DNA of 5,935 bases, taken from assembly GCA_946885335.1 (NCBI GenBank), contig CAMPGG010000212.1, positions 1 through 5,935 of the forward strand. The letters run 5' to 3'. Under the pieces are notes generated by a model. That model did not search any database, was not told the DNA's origin, and was given only the letters and a program-made list of their open reading frames with translations. This document shows positions 1 through 5,935 of the stretch, piece by piece. Source of the stretch: an uncultured Chitinophagaceae bacterium. GTDB taxonomy: Bacteria > Bacteroidota > Bacteroidia > Chitinophagales > Chitinophagaceae. A program made the translations under genes and the position numbers. The first letter of the stretch is position 1. Each line of letters begins with the position of its first letter.

Positions 1-2763
1 CTGAACACGGAGGCTTAAATTTTTATATTTAATATTGGTATGAAATCCGCCTTGCAACTTAGGTTCAGGTGATTTTCCCTGGATGATTTTTTTGTCATAA
101 CCATAATTGGCCCCATCTATCATATAATCTCCATTCACATCAGTGAATACTGGCATTCCGGGAAATATTTTTCCTTGCTGGTTCAATGCAAGGCCTGCAT
201 CTGCCCACAGATAACGCATAGGCTGTCCCGTCATTGGATCTACAGGCAAATCATCTACGCTTTGCAATGGCCCAAGATATTCATAAGTATAATACTGAAA
301 TGCAGGTTGACCTAATACAAAAGCATAATTATTAGCGATGTAATCACGCCCTTCGTTACCCAGCTTTGCTATAGTTGTTTTATTGCGGGCAAGGTTTAGT
401 GTTAAGTCCCATTGGAAATTATTGGTCCTTGGAAACAGGTAACCGGTAACACCTAATTCGTAACCATTACTGATCATATCTACAAGGTTAGAGCGAATTG
501 AATTGTAACCAACATAAGGCGCCAATTGCGAAACAAATACAAGACCTGAAGAATACCTGGAATAAATATCGCCCGTTATATATAATCTTTTATTGAACAT
601 TTCCAGATCAAGTCCATAATTTAACTCGGTTGATTTGCTCCAGGATAATGAACGGTTGGCAATTTTATTGAAGTCAGGAATAATAGTACCATTTCCTCCA
701 TAAGTATTTACATCAATCCTGTTTGCATATATATTATTTATACCTGCACCAATATTAGTAGTAGATATAAGTGAATTGTACTGCAGCAGGGGATCTGCAG
801 CAATACTACCCGAAGAACCGTATGAAACGCGTACTTTACCAAAAGAAACTACATCCTGCAGCGGGCTAAAAAAAGGTTCATTAGAAAATATCCATGAAGT
901 TTTAACAGAAGGAAATGTAGTCCATTTGTTATCAGCACCAAACCTGGAAGAGCCGTCTCTTCTCAATACTCCTTCTATTTTATAACGGTCTTTATACCCG
1001 TAAGAAATGTTGCCAAAATATGAAAGCAAATTTGACCTCACTATATCGCTGTAACCATGGGTATTTTCTTTATTAAATCCTTGCACAACACGGATATAAT
1101 CACTGGGTCCCCCCTCTCCATATAATACAGATAAATTTTGCTGTTCCATGTTTACCTCTGTACCGGCAAGGCCTGTCAATTCATGATCACCTATTTGCTT
1201 AAAGTAACTTAATATTGAATGTGCATTGAATGTAATATTGCTGCTTGATGAAGATTCAGCATAAGATAAAAAGTTAGCTGAAGCAGTGGAAGGAACAAAA
1301 TAATCCTTTTTACCAAAATTAGCTGAAACTGCAGCCTGGTTATCCCAGGTTAAACCTTCCATTATTTTATAACGCAAGCTTTCATTCAAACTTAACAAGT
1401 ATGACTTGTTATTATTATAGGTATCACCCAGTTTGCCGGAAAGTAATTCCAGTTCAGTTGGTGTCTTATAATATAATGATGATGGGAGTTGCGTCGGACT
1501 TGTTGGAAACGAACGCAGGTTATCAGACTGACCACCCTGCCTGTCCATGTATGTCATCCTGATTGAAAAATCATTATGCAACTTTTTAGAAATATCAGAA
1601 GTCAGACTTGCATTTGCATTGAATCGCTTAAATCCAAATCCCACCAATACACCCTTTTCATCGTAATACCCCATGCCTACACGAAAAGCATTTTTCTCAT
1701 TTCCTCCGTCCATACTAAGATCGTATTGACTGGTAATTCCTTTCTGATAGAATAACTTCTGATAGTCATATGCATTATTAAATGCAGGGTTGTACTTATC
1801 CGTTAACACAGCGGGTAACATATAGCCTTCTACTTCGAGACCATTCCGAACATCGATCCATGCCTGGTCTCCAAAAAGAGTGGTAAGGCTTTCTTTATAT
1901 AAACGAAGTTTTTCCTCGCGTTCTGCTTCACCTATAAAAACTTTTAATTTTTGAGGCTCAAAATTCACACCCTGGGATGTGCTGAAATTAAAACGCGTCT
2001 TCATGTTTCTACCACGCTTTGTTTTGATGATGACTACGCCATTAGCACCTCTTGATCCATAAATAGCAGTTGCCGCTGCATCTTTAAGAATATCCATCGA
2101 CTCAATTTCCTCGGGGTTCAACGTGGCAAAAAAATCGTTTTGACTAACATCAAAACCAGCAAGATCTTCTAATGACACAGGAACACCATCTACTATATAT
2201 AGCGGGTTACTTAAACCATTCACATCACTTGCATCAGAAAGACTTGTATTGCCCCTGATCACAAGGCCACCACCAGAACCACCAGGCAACCCGCTGCGAA
2301 CTATAGCTTGTACACCAGGAGCTTTACCAGCAAGTAAGTTGATTAAAGATGAAGCTGGAACATCCTGTAGATCATTTACATTGATCGAAGAGACTGCGCC
2401 GGTTACATCCTTTTTCAAAATACTTTTATAACCAACTACAACAACTTCATTCATCCCTTTGCCCTCTGCCTTCTGTAGTTTTACATTAATTACCCGGCGG
2501 TTGTTAATAGCTATTTCTCTGGTAGCATAGCCAAGAAAGGAAAATACAAGGACCCCATCTGCAGGTGCCATAATAGAATAATTTCCTTTTGAATCAATTG
2601 ATTGCCCATTACTGGAATTTTTCACAGTAACTGTTGCTCCACCTAAATATGCATTATCAACACTATCTGTAACTGTTCCTGTTACTTTTATTTCCTGCGC
2701 AAAAGCCGCAGGCAGTGTTAAGATAAAAATGAGAAGAAAATTGAGAATGTGTAATTTTTTCAT
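1..2763 (-). CDS. SusC/RagA-family TonB-linked outer-membrane receptor, C-terminus cut by window edge
   Basis: This is a TonB-dependent outer-membrane transporter of the SusC type, which imports oligosaccharides with a SusD-like lipoprotein lid. I translated the minus strand from 2763 to 1 and found 921 codons with no stop or frameshift. Residues 1-22 are a signal peptide (MKKLHILNFLLIFILTLPA..., cleavage after AFA). About residues 24-97 form a carboxypeptidase-regulatory-like beta-sandwich (VTGTVTDS, GNYSI, FSFLGY). The plug follows: NEVVVVGYK near 104-113, TGAVSSI, LAGKAPGV, IRGNTSLS, PLYIVDGVPV near 187-196, and YGSRGANGVVIIKTKRG at 235-251. Later barrel motifs are typical of SusC, including RDGSSRFG and GKVRVSYGSSG. 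No STN domain precedes the beta-sandwich, so anti-sigma (FecR-type) signalling is not expected. SusC proteins usually have about 950-1100 residues, so roughly the last 50-180 are missing. An in-frame ATG at 2772 could add three residues (MAL); I prefer 2763 because MKK begins a normal signal peptide. SusD should follow downstream, outside the window. The glycan cannot be read from this sequence. Confidence 0.96.
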   Translation of the reverse strand, partial: MKKLHILNFLLIFILTLPAAFAQEIKVTGTVTDSVDNAYLGGATVTVKNSSNGQSIDSKGNYSIMAPADGVLVFSFLGYATREIAINNRRVINVKLQKAEGKGMNEVVVVGYKSILKKDVTGAVSSINVNDLQDVPASSLINLLAGKAPGVQAIVRSGLPGGSGGGLVIRGNTSLSDASDVNGLSNPLYIVDGVPVSLEDLAGFDVSQNDFFATLNPEEIESMDILKDAAATAIYGSRGANGVVIIKTKRGRNMKTRFNFSTSQGVNFEPQKLKVFIGEAEREEKLRLYKESLTTLFGDQAWIDVRNGLEVEGYMLPAVLTDKYNPAFNNAYDYQKLFYQKGITSQYDLSMDGGNEKNAFRVGMGYYDEKGVLVGFGFKRFNANASLTSDISKKLHNDFSIRMTYMDRQGGQSDNLRSFPTSPTQLPSSLYYKTPTELELLSGKLGDTYNNNKSYLLSLNESLRYKIMEGLTWDNQAAVSANFGKKDYFVPSTASANFLSYAESSSSSNITFNAHSILSYFKQIGDHELTGLAGTEVNMEQQNLSVLYGEGGPSDYIRVVQGFNKENTHGYSDIVRSNLLSYFGNISYGYKDRYKIEGVLRRDGSSRFGADNKWTTFPSVKTSWIFSNEPFFSPLQDVVSFGKVRVSYGSSGSIAADPLLQYNSLISTTNIGAGINNIYANRIDVNTYGGNGTIIPDFNKIANRSLSWSKSTELNYGLDLEMFNKRLYITGDIYSRYSSGLVFVSQLAPYVGYNSIRSNLVDMISNGYELGVTGYLFPRTNNFQWDLTLNLARNKTTIAKLGNEGRDYIANNYAFVLGQPAFQYYTYEYLGPLQSVDDLPVDPMTGQPMRYLWADAGLALNQQGKIFPGMPVFTDVNGDYMIDGANYGYDKKIIQGKSPEPKLQGGFHTNIKYKNLSLRVQ

Positions 2764-2823
2764 AAGCGCCATTATTAACTGTTTACAGAATTTAGTTCCT
2801 GCGTATCCTTGAAATACTGAAAC

Positions 2824-2856
2824 CGAATATACATTTATGAAAAACCAATAAAACAA
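2824..2856 (-). promoter_or_regulatory. Possible Bacteroidota-type promoter for the SusC-like gene
   Basis: Read on the minus strand, TATATTCG at 2831-2824 resembles the -7 element TAnnTTTG with one mismatch. A TTG at 2856-2854 lies 22 bp upstream as a possible -33 element. Transcription would start near 2817 and give a leader of about 50 nt. The match is weak in AT-rich DNA. Its main support is its place between the 2878-2897 palindrome and the start codon. Confidence 0.3.
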
Positions 2857-2877
2857 CTCAAGTCCAAAACATTAAAA

Positions 2878-2897
2878 TAACGTTACCGGTATCGTTA
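2878..2897. promoter_or_regulatory. 20-bp near-perfect palindromic operator
   Basis: TAACGTTACCGGTATCGTTA is an inverted repeat centred between 2887 and 2888, with 18 of 20 positions paired; only the T at 2883 and the T at 2892 fail to pair. It also contains the direct repeat CGTTACCG at 2881-2888 and 2893-2900, spaced by GTAT. The symmetric form with a central CG-rich step resembles operators of LacI-family sugar regulators, but the protein that binds it is unknown. It sits about 22 bp upstream of the possible -33 element of the SusC-like gene. That position suits an activator, or a repressor acting by looping to the related site at 3023-3042. Confidence 0.65.
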
Positions 2898-2938
2898 CCG
2901 AAAAACATAAACCATTAGTATTATTCATCCCGATCATA

Positions 2939-2947
2939 TAACGATAC
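2939..2947. promoter_or_regulatory. Isolated operator half-site
   Basis: TAACGATAC on the plus strand is identical to nine bases of the minus strand of the 2878-2897 palindrome (positions 2897-2889). The second half is missing: ACGACTTAC follows instead of a mirror copy. It may be a weak auxiliary site between the two fuller sites or a chance match. On its own it would mean little. Confidence 0.3.
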
Positions 2948-3022
2948 ACGACTTACTATTTAAGTACATCAACTTTAATGTCAAAAGATTCTAGATATGA
3001 TTGTATGAATACGGTTATGCGT

Positions 3023-3042
3023 TAACGTTGCCGGCACTATTC
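3023..3042. promoter_or_regulatory. Second operator-like site, next to the beta-helix gene
   Basis: TAACGTTGCCGG at 3023-3034 matches TAACGTTACCGG at 2878-2889 in 11 of 12 positions. The full 20-bp alignment matches at 14 positions, so the left half and core are kept and the right half has drifted. The core TGCCGGCA (3029-3036) is itself a perfect palindrome. The site lies about 12 bp upstream of the possible -33 element of the beta-helix gene and 60 bp before its ATG. Its centre is 145 bp from that of the first site. This suggests both divergent genes answer to the same regulator. Confidence 0.5.
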
Positions 3043-3054
3043 AATAAAACACCA

Positions 3055-3083
3055 TTGATAAGCACATTTAATCATATACTTTG
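3055..3083 (+). promoter_or_regulatory. Possible Bacteroidota-type promoter for the beta-helix gene
   Basis: A TTG at 3055-3057 is followed after 17 bp by TATACTTTG at 3075-3083. This is close to the -33/-7 pair of the primary sigma factor in Bacteroidota (TTTG and TAnnTTTG), although the spacing inside the -7 box is off by one base. Transcription would begin near 3090, giving a leader of only about 13 nt before the ATG at 3103. If real, it rules out translation from the upstream TTG at 3001. Confidence 0.4.
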
Positions 3084-3102
3084 CAACAAACATTCTACAT
3101 TC

Positions 3103-5310
3103 ATGAATATTAACTTCCAGTTACAATTATCAATCAAATACTTTTTTTCTTTACTGCTCATCTTGCACATAAAAAGTTTGAATGCCCAGGAAAACGAAAC
3201 CATTTTAAGACAGGGCGATGTTGTAAAAAAATCAATCATAGTTAAAAAGGGAACGTATTATTTTCCGGGCAGCAATCCATTAACGCCTGCCCTAACTATT
3301 GAGGGTGATAATATAACTGTTGACTTCAATGGTGCGGTTTTAATAGGAAATAAAAATGTGAAGGAACCCGATAGTTTTACTGGTATTGGCATCAGTATTA
3401 AAAAAGGAACAAATATCATCATTAAAAATGCGATTATAAAAGGTTATAAAGTTGCTACGCTTGCAAGGAATGTAGATGATCTGCAAATCATCAACTGTGA
3501 TTTTTCTTATAATTACAGGCAGCGCTTAAAGAGTGGCAGGTTTAAAGAGGATGCAAGTGATTGGCAAAGTTATCATCACAATGACAAGGATGAATGGCTC
3601 AGATTTGGTGCTGGAATTTACCTGGCGGATTGTAAAAATGCTATTATCAGAAACAACATTATTACAAATGGCCAGTGCGGACTGATGATGACACGCTGTA
3701 TGAATGTAAAGGCTTATAACAATAATTTTTCTTTCAATTCAGGTATCGGCATTGGCATGTATCAGAGTAATGAGAATTACATTCTTTATAATAAAATTGA
3801 CTGGAATGTGAGAGGCTACAGTTATGGCTATTATTACCGTGGGCAGGATTCAGGTGGTATCCTTGTTTTTGACCAATGTAACAAAAATGTATTTGCTTAT
3901 AACTCCGCTACACATTCAGGTGATGGCTTCTTTTTATGGGCAGGGCAGAAAACCATCGATGAAAATATTGGCGGTTGTAATGACAACCTGATTTATGGTA
4001 ACAATTTTTCGTATGCGCCTACAAATGCTGTAGAAATTACATTCAGTCGAAACAAAGTTATCAAAAACAAATTGCACGGCTGCTGGCATGGCATATGGGG
4101 AGGTTTTAGTTATAATACGGTGATTGTCAAAAATGACTTTAGCGGCAATCTTGCAGGTATTTCCATAGAACACGGACAGGATAATATAATAGAACAAAAT
4201 AGTTTTACGGCAGATAGCCTGGCCATTGAATTGTGGGCCATACCTAACCGGAGATCAGATTTTGGTTTGATGAATAAAAAAGATACCCGAAGCAGGAATT
4301 ATTCAATAACCCACAATGTTTTTAAAAACACACCCACGGTCTTCTCAATAAAAAATACCCAATCAGTAACGATAGCAGATAATAAATATTCAGGATACAA
4401 AACACTCCAAAAAACAGATTCACTGGTAAAAGACCTAAATTTTACAACCGGCAAACAACTTTATGATTATTCCCCTGATAGCATCTACATCAGTACGTTA
4501 TTACCAGGTATAATAAAGCAAGATGCGTTTTTACCGGCAGATCATCCACAAGGAAAGAAAAGCATTATGATGACTGAATGGGGCCCCTATAATTTTAAAT
4601 ACCCTTTGCTTTGGTGGACAGATACAGATGAATCCGGCAAAATGAATTTTGAAATAATGGGGCCTAAAGGATCCTGGAAAGTCATAAAAATGCAAGGTGT
4701 TGAACTTTTATCACCAAATAAAGGAAATGTACAAGACAAATTTCAAGTTGAGAGAAAAACAAGTACAAATAATTTTATTTTAATTGAACTGGAATACACT
4801 GGTGAAAAAATAATTTCACCCTTTGGTGAAGAAATTGCTGCTGGTAAACCTTTCCGGTTTGAGTATAGAGAAACAAGTCTGCCAATGGATTGGGAAGTGA
4901 GTTGGTTCAGGTTTGATTCCACTAGCGATCCTGTTAAAGAACCTGCTGCATTTAACACGTTAATGAAAGGCGTGCCAATCAAAACTGTTAAGGTCAATTC
5001 ATTGGATTATGACCAGGTAAAAGGGCAAACTAAAAATTTACCCAGATCAAAATTTGCCACTTTGGTAAAAACTGAGGTTGATGCTCCAAAAGGAAAATAT
5101 CGTTTGGGAATTACAGCGGGGGAAATTGTCAGGGTTTTCGTTGATGATAAACTGGTAATAGATTCATGGGATCCTTCGGCTATTATTTTTGATGCTGATT
5201 ATTATAAGGAAGCCATATTACATTTGAATGGTAAACACAAAATCCGCGTCGAGAAAGCACAATACGGAACATATGGTATGCTGAATTTAACTGTAAAGAA
5301 AATTGACTGA
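3103..5310 (+). CDS. Secreted right-handed parallel beta-helix protein with PA14-like C-terminal domain
   Basis: This 735-residue exported protein is probably active on a polysaccharide, but I cannot assign a reaction. Residues 1-28 are a signal peptide (hydrophobic FFSLLLILHI, cleavage near LNA|QEN). Residues about 35-430 form a right-handed parallel beta-helix of the NosD/Beta_helix type, with repeated N-x-I/V-x-x-N turns. Rungs align on small residues at 171, 193, 216, 252, 275, 309, 330, 352 and 374, mostly 21-23 apart, with two loop insertions: one tyrosine-rich (YSYGYYYRGQD, 239-249) and one at about 283-295. Striking polar or aromatic segments are HSGDGFFLWAG (271-281), VEITFSRN (310-317), CWHGIWGGFS (327-336) and IEHGQDN (355-361). 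A beta-rich middle region starts near 487 (TEWGPY, 491-496). Residues about 651-735 resemble a PA14 carbohydrate-binding fold (VRVFVDDKLVIDSW, 676-689, then LHLNGKHKIRVEKA). The start is the ATG at 3103 because the signal peptide begins there. Lyase, epimerase and glycosidase (for example GH141-like) roles all remain possible. Confidence 0.9.
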   Translation: MNINFQLQLSIKYFFSLLLILHIKSLNAQENETILRQGDVVKKSIIVKKGTYYFPGSNPLTPALTIEGDNITVDFNGAVLIGNKNVKEPDSFTGIGISIKKGTNIIIKNAIIKGYKVATLARNVDDLQIINCDFSYNYRQRLKSGRFKEDASDWQSYHHNDKDEWLRFGAGIYLADCKNAIIRNNIITNGQCGLMMTRCMNVKAYNNNFSFNSGIGIGMYQSNENYILYNKIDWNVRGYSYGYYYRGQDSGGILVFDQCNKNVFAYNSATHSGDGFFLWAGQKTIDENIGGCNDNLIYGNNFSYAPTNAVEITFSRNKVIKNKLHGCWHGIWGGFSYNTVIVKNDFSGNLAGISIEHGQDNIIEQNSFTADSLAIELWAIPNRRSDFGLMNKKDTRSRNYSITHNVFKNTPTVFSIKNTQSVTIADNKYSGYKTLQKTDSLVKDLNFTTGKQLYDYSPDSIYISTLLPGIIKQDAFLPADHPQGKKSIMMTEWGPYNFKYPLLWWTDTDESGKMNFEIMGPKGSWKVIKMQGVELLSPNKGNVQDKFQVERKTSTNNFILIELEYTGEKIISPFGEEIAAGKPFRFEYRETSLPMDWEVSWFRFDSTSDPVKEPAAFNTLMKGVPIKTVKVNSLDYDQVKGQTKNLPRSKFATLVKTEVDAPKGKYRLGITAGEIVRVFVDDKLVIDSWDPSAIIFDADYYKEAILHLNGKHKIRVEKAQYGTYGMLNLTVKKID

Positions 5311-5346
5311 TCAAATCATTAATCTTATAAAGACATTCTTATTATA

Positions 5347-5374
5347 AAAAAAACCTGCGGTTGCAGGTTTTTTT
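5347..5374. terminator. Bidirectional intrinsic terminator between convergent genes
   Basis: Seven A, CCTGC, a GGTT loop, GCAGG and seven T form a perfect 12-bp stem with a 4-nt loop. On the plus strand the GC stem is followed by a T tract, and on the minus strand the same holds because the A tract becomes U. It lies 36 bp after the stop of the beta-helix gene and 33 bp after the stop of the GH127 gene, so it can end transcripts from both sides. Confidence 0.92.
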
Positions 5375-5407
5375 ATGGTTCTTCAATTATTAAAAATCTT
5401 AAAAGTT

Positions 5408-5935
5408 CTATTCATTGATCCTAATACATTTTATAATAGAAGGCAACCAAACCTGCATTTCATTTGCTCCACGATTATTCCAGCTAAAATAAGGGATGGC
5501 TGTAATTTTTCTATTTTCTGTAGCAACTGACTGCCCATCGTTGCTTACCGTGAGTACCGGAGCTTCGAATTGAATGGTATTAACACCACCCAATAATGCA
5601 GGTTGAAAAAATGTTTTAAAATCAGTTCCTGGAGGAACAACTAAATTGAGTGCCGAGCCTTGGTTGTCCGCTCCTTCTACACAATATACCAGCGGACCAT
5701 ATTGCAATGCAACTCTGTTAAGGTTTTGCTTAATCGCCGCATTACTGATCACTCTTTTTACTTCCATCGGAAACTCTATTGTTACTATATCATTTTTCTT
5801 CCAATGACGATTAATTACTGCATAACCATCTTTCGTCTCATATGTTGTTTGTTTTCCGTTTACTTTAATCAGCGGAACAACTTTTTCACCAGATTCATAA
5901 TGATAAAGATCACCAGGTACCGGTTCATTTAACCA
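5408..5935 (-). CDS. GH127 (DUF1680) glycoside hydrolase, C-terminal 175 residues only
   Basis: The frame is open from the right window edge to the TAG at 5410-5408, so the N-terminus and start are outside. The fragment matches the C-terminal beta-sandwich domains of GH127, the family of beta-L-arabinofuranosidases such as HypBA1. Recognisable stretches, in order, are WLNEPVPGDLYHYESG, PLIKVNGK, DGYAVINRHWKKNDIVTIEF, PMEVKRVISN, NRVALQYGPLVYCVEGADN, LNLVVPPGTDF and ITAIPYFSWNNRGANEMQVW. The family's catalytic Glu and zinc-binding Cys residues sit in the alpha/alpha-barrel upstream and cannot be checked here. Family members usually have about 620-800 residues, so around three quarters is missing. 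Some Bacteroides GH127 enzymes act on other linkages, including aceric acid in rhamnogalacturonan II, so the substrate is open. It is probably secreted, with its signal peptide off-window. It converges on the beta-helix gene and shares its terminator. Confidence 0.93.
   Translation of the reverse strand, partial: WLNEPVPGDLYHYESGEKVVPLIKVNGKQTTYETKDGYAVINRHWKKNDIVTIEFPMEVKRVISNAAIKQNLNRVALQYGPLVYCVEGADNQGSALNLVVPPGTDFKTFFQPALLGGVNTIQFEAPVLTVSNDGQSVATENRKITAIPYFSWNNRGANEMQVWLPSIIKCIRINE

Larger units (their letters stand above)
2764..3102. promoter_or_regulatory. Divergent intergenic control region between receptor and beta-helix genes
   Basis: These 339 bp lie between two divergently transcribed genes and hold no convincing coding sequence. 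An open frame enters from the beta-helix gene as far as a TTG at 3001, but that extension would put 34 non-signal-like residues ahead of a good signal peptide. What the region does hold is two related operator-like sites (2878-2897 and 3023-3042), a half-site (2939-2947) and weak Bacteroidota-type promoter elements on each side. The rest is AT-rich sequence with no RNA structure I could recognise. I see no Shine-Dalgarno sequence before either start, which is normal for this phylum. Confidence 0.75.

Noticed and set aside
776..985. 69-codon open frame on the plus strand
   Set aside because: It lies antisense to the SusC-like barrel region, whose minus-strand frame reads typical motifs (RDGSSRFG, GKVRVSYGSSG). 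It has no recognisable product.
2249..2431. 60-codon open frame on the plus strand
   Set aside because: It is antisense to the conserved plug domain of the receptor; the proline-rich translation is a shadow of the glycine-rich plug codons.
2881..2900. Direct repeat CGTTACCG as a possible CRISPR or recombination repeat
   Set aside because: There are only two 8-bp copies, spaced by 4 bp, and they are fully explained by the overlapping palindromic operator.
3001..3102. In-frame N-terminal extension of the beta-helix protein from a TTG at 3001
   Set aside because: It would add 34 residues ahead of a complete signal peptide and would cover an operator-like site and a promoter-like element. The ATG at 3103 is the better start.
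2764..3102. Riboswitch or small RNA in the intergenic region
   Set aside because: I found no long stable stem, terminator-type hairpin or known aptamer core. The only symmetry is the short operator-type palindromes.
3934..4197. 87-codon open frame on the minus strand
   Set aside because: It is antisense to the beta-helix rungs, with no signal peptide, domain or promoter.
4743..4997. 84-codon open frame on the minus strand
   Set aside because: It is antisense to the C-terminal half of the beta-helix gene and matches nothing recognisable.
5660..5932. 90-codon open frame on the plus strand
   Set aside because: It is antisense to the GH127 fragment, which reads clear family motifs such as GPLVYCVEG.

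Overview
The window looks like part of a polysaccharide-utilisation locus (PUL) from a Bacteroidota bacterium, probably an environmental member of the Chitinophagales or a near relative. The evidence is a SusC/RagA-type outer-membrane receptor, AT-rich DNA, genes without Shine-Dalgarno sequences, signal peptides ending in AFAQ/LNAQ, and promoter-like TTG ... TA..TTTG elements. The family placement is firm. The taxonomic order is an inference from style only.

Layout. (1) Positions 1-2763, minus strand: a SusC-like TonB-dependent receptor. The reading frame is open for all 921 codons from the signal peptide to the left window edge, and the C-terminal barrel strands and stop lie outside. (2) Positions 2764-3102: a 339-bp divergent intergenic region. 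It holds a 20-bp near-perfect palindrome (2878-2897), a related site (3023-3042) and an isolated half-site (2939-2947), plus weak promoter-like elements for each direction. (3) Positions 3103-5310, plus strand: a 735-residue secreted right-handed parallel beta-helix protein with a beta-rich middle region and a PA14-like C-terminal domain. Its catalytic activity, if any, is not assignable from the sequence. (4) Positions 5347-5374: a perfect 12-bp-stem hairpin with A and T tracts, serving as a bidirectional terminator between convergent genes. (5) Positions 5408-5935, minus strand: the last 175 residues of a GH127 (DUF1680) glycoside hydrolase. Its catalytic domain lies beyond the right edge.

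How they may work together. The SusC-like receptor would import oligosaccharides across the outer membrane, with a SusD partner expected just beyond position 1. The beta-helix protein and the GH127 enzyme would act on the glycan outside the cell or in the periplasm. GH127 points to an arabinofuranose-containing or pectic side-chain substrate, but the substrate is inferred, not shown. The matching operator-like sites suggest that the receptor and the beta-helix gene answer to one DNA-binding regulator, LacI-type by shape. The least explained item is the beta-helix protein together with this shared control region. No RNA genes, mobile elements or CRISPR arrays were seen.
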